Positions 62,415 to 64,000 of a stretch of 64,000 bases of DNA are shown here, piece after piece. Location: contig JAHBTX010000003.1 in assembly GCA_019638395.1 (NCBI GenBank), forward strand, positions 186,001 through 250,000, in the 5' to 3' direction. The DNA is from Cyclobacteriaceae bacterium. GTDB taxonomy: Bacteria; Bacteroidota; Bacteroidia; Cytophagales; Cyclobacteriaceae. Every line of letters begins with the position of its first letter. Within the stretch, counting starts at the first letter, position 1. The position numbers and the translations under genes were made by a program. The notes below the pieces were generated by a model. That model was not told the origin of the DNA, did no database searches, and worked only from the letters and a program-made list of their open reading frames with translations.

Positions 62415-63911
62415 GTGAAACAAGTGCTTTTTTTATTGGTGCTTTTAATAACTGGTTCGGCCCAGGCCCGACAGGTGGATAGCCTGTTAAACAAATTAAA
62501 CCCCGATAGCCTCCTCACTTTAAAAGCCGATACGTTACTCACCAATAAAATCCAAAAAGCCGATTCAATTACCCGCGCCTTTCAGTCGGGCGTGGATAGT
62601 GTGAAGGCAGATTATCAAAAACAGATTAATGCCATTAATAACGCACGCACTAAAGTGCAGCACAAAATAGATAGTCTTAATAACCTGCAAGTACCCACAC
62701 AGCAGCTTACACAACAGTTAGACAGCCTCAACCGCTTGCAAACCGAAAAGCTGCAAGCGGCTACCACCAAAATCAACAATCTCAAATCAAAAGCAACCCA
62801 GTCATTAGATGCCATTCAACTCCCCACCGAATTGCAAGGCCCGGTCAATAACCTGAAACAATCCATTAACGGTTTTGGAGTGTCCGGAATCAATACCCAG
62901 AATTTATCAATCGGTAACGTGGATTTACCCAGTCTTACCAATGCCCAATTGCCTACACTCACCGATCAGATCAAGCTCGATCCCAACCTGAAAAACTTTT
63001 CAAGCGAACTGAATCAACTCAATGGCTTAGGCTACAACCTTGGCACCTATGCGCAAGATGTAAAGCAACTCACACAAGGCAACCTGAATGAAATAAAAAG
63101 TGTAGATAAACTTATCGAGAACAAAGTTTCTGGCATAGAAGGCATGGAGCAGTTGCAGGAAGGCAAGGCGCTGATGGATAAAGCCAAACCCGATTCGGCC
63201 GCATTAGCGAACATGGCTAAGGAACAAATTCTGAATGCAGCACAAGATCACTTTGCAGGCAAAGAAGCGGTATTGCAACAAGCGATGGATAAGATGAGCA
63301 AACTCAAGAATAGATACTCCGAAGTAAAGAGTTTAGCAGAGTTGCCCAAGCGTTTGCCTAATCCGCTCAAGGGTAAACCGTTTATCGAGCGGTTAATTCC
63401 CGGTGTCTCTTTTCAGATACAGAAGTCGCAGTTTTTGTTAGTGGACGTAAATCCAAACGTGCTCTATAAAATCCGACCCCGCTTATCAGCGGGTGCGGGT
63501 TGGAATGAACGCCTGCCCTTCGATGGCTGGAAGATTCAAGGCGGCAATGAGCGGGTGTATGGTCCACGGATGATCGTTCAGTTTTTGTGGACGAAGGGAA
63601 TTAATCTCCGGTTACAACCCGAAGTAATGAATACCACCATTCCACCACTCTTAGCCAGTCGTTTGGGATTCGATCCATCTTACCGCACGTGGATTACGAG
63701 TGTGTTTGCAGGAATAAAAAAAGAATTTACCGTTTTTAAATCTATAAAAGGAAACAGCGAACTACTTTATAACTTTCGGGATAAGGACGGCATGAGCCCC
63801 TATGCAGACAAAGTGAATGTGCGGTTTGGGTTTGAGTTTCCGATGAAGAAGAGCAAACCACTAGTCATCAACCGTACGGGTAAAAGGTTGACATTGTGTA
63901 TAAAGAGTTAG
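62415..63911 (+). CDS. Exported coiled-coil protein with barrel-like C terminus
   Basis: A 498-residue exported protein that I cannot assign to a family. Signal peptide about 1-20 (ending AQA). Residues 25-145 are rich in Asp-Ser-Leu and Gln and predict coiled coil (DSLLNKLNPDSLLTLKADTL, KVQHKIDSLNNLQVP); a second helical part runs to about 320. The last 165 residues (FIERLIPGVSFQIQKSQFLL, GINLRLQPEVMNT, VNVRFGFEFPMKK) alternate like beta strands of an outer-membrane domain. The GTG at 62415 is preferred to a TTG at 62400. It may link the outer membrane to the periplasm, but this is inference. Confidence 0.65.
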   Translation: MKQVLFLLVLLITGSAQARQVDSLLNKLNPDSLLTLKADTLLTNKIQKADSITRAFQSGVDSVKADYQKQINAINNARTKVQHKIDSLNNLQVPTQQLTQQLDSLNRLQTEKLQAATTKINNLKSKATQSLDAIQLPTELQGPVNNLKQSINGFGVSGINTQNLSIGNVDLPSLTNAQLPTLTDQIKLDPNLKNFSSELNQLNGLGYNLGTYAQDVKQLTQGNLNEIKSVDKLIENKVSGIEGMEQLQEGKALMDKAKPDSAALANMAKEQILNAAQDHFAGKEAVLQQAMDKMSKLKNRYSEVKSLAELPKRLPNPLKGKPFIERLIPGVSFQIQKSQFLLVDVNPNVLYKIRPRLSAGAGWNERLPFDGWKIQGGNERVYGPRMIVQFLWTKGINLRLQPEVMNTTIPPLLASRLGFDPSYRTWITSVFAGIKKEFTVFKSIKGNSELLYNFRDKDGMSPYADKVNVRFGFEFPMKKSKPLVINRTGKRLTLCIKS

Positions 63912-64000
63912 AACCCATCTCAAAAATAGATTTTGAAGAAATTTTCAAGTATTAGGCTATTATGCAAGGCGGCTTTTGCGGCCCATACCAGAGGGAGTCT
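63912..64000. other. Window end, non-coding
   Basis: The last 89 bases contain no gene that I can support. The sequence directly after the stop, AACCCATCTCAAAAATAG, could be an insertion-sequence end, but too little is visible. Confidence 0.2.

Noticed and set aside
63912-63935. Possible insertion-sequence end after the last gene
   Set aside because: Only a vague resemblance and the window ends before a transposase could be seen.

Overview
The window comes from a Bacteroidota chromosome, most likely of the order Cytophagales. The evidence is lineage-specific: promoters of the TTG / TAnnTTTG type in front of several operons, almost no Shine-Dalgarno sequences, the characteristic division and cell-wall cluster order (mraZ, rsmH, ftsL, ftsI, murE, mraY, murD, ftsW, murG, murC, ftsQ, ftsA, ftsZ), a b558-type three-gene succinate:quinone oxidoreductase, a Na+-translocating NADH:quinone reductase operon, and long secreted RHS-repeat proteins. 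The genus cannot be fixed from this sequence. No rRNA, tRNA, CRISPR array or intact insertion sequence was seen.

Layout. 1-2.3 kb: a PhoB-like response regulator (cut by the window edge), its sensor kinase and a pseudouridine synthase. 2.4-5.1 kb: rplM-rpsI-rpsB-tsf translation operon. 5.3-8.7 kb: a MATE exporter, small hypothetical genes, cytidylate kinase. 8.8-13.5 kb: nqrABCDE, ended by a strong terminator without nqrF. 13.5-20.6 kb: a DUF502 membrane protein, mnmA, a TlpA-like lipoprotein, a class III CoA-transferase, a DUF433/DUF5615 toxin-antitoxin pair, an M28 peptidase and a small heat-shock protein. 20.9-36.6 kb: the complete dcw cluster, preceded by MraZ-box direct repeats. 36.9-40.4 kb: a small lipoprotein, then a reverse-strand block (outer-membrane-like protein, alpha/beta hydrolase, AraC-type regulator) bracketed by two closely similar terminator hairpins. 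40.5-45.2 kb: dnaE with trxA downstream; DnaE carries a complete DEDDh proofreading exonuclease at its N terminus. 45.5-49.0 kb: sdhCAB. 49.4-62.1 kb: an RHS polymorphic-toxin locus. 62.4-63.9 kb: an exported coiled-coil/beta-rich protein.

The most interesting part is 49.4-62.1 kb. A 1265-residue secreted RHS-type protein, a small exported protein and a 1885-residue RHS protein form one transcription unit. The large RHS protein ends in a variable C-terminal domain with a His-X14-Cys arrangement (H1823, C1838) resembling YkuD/DUF5675-like enzymes, and is followed at once by a small exported protein, a candidate immunity factor. About 0.5 kb further on lies an orphan RHS tip: 569 bp duplicating the end of the RHS core, collinear without indels at an offset of 2385 bp, joined to a different toxin domain with an HEWGH zinc-protease motif and followed by a lipoprotein. 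This is the layout expected of a toxin-tip exchange system in which both effectors and both putative immunity proteins act in the cell envelope. Toxicity, immunity and exchange are inferences; the duplication, junction and motifs are visible in the sequence.
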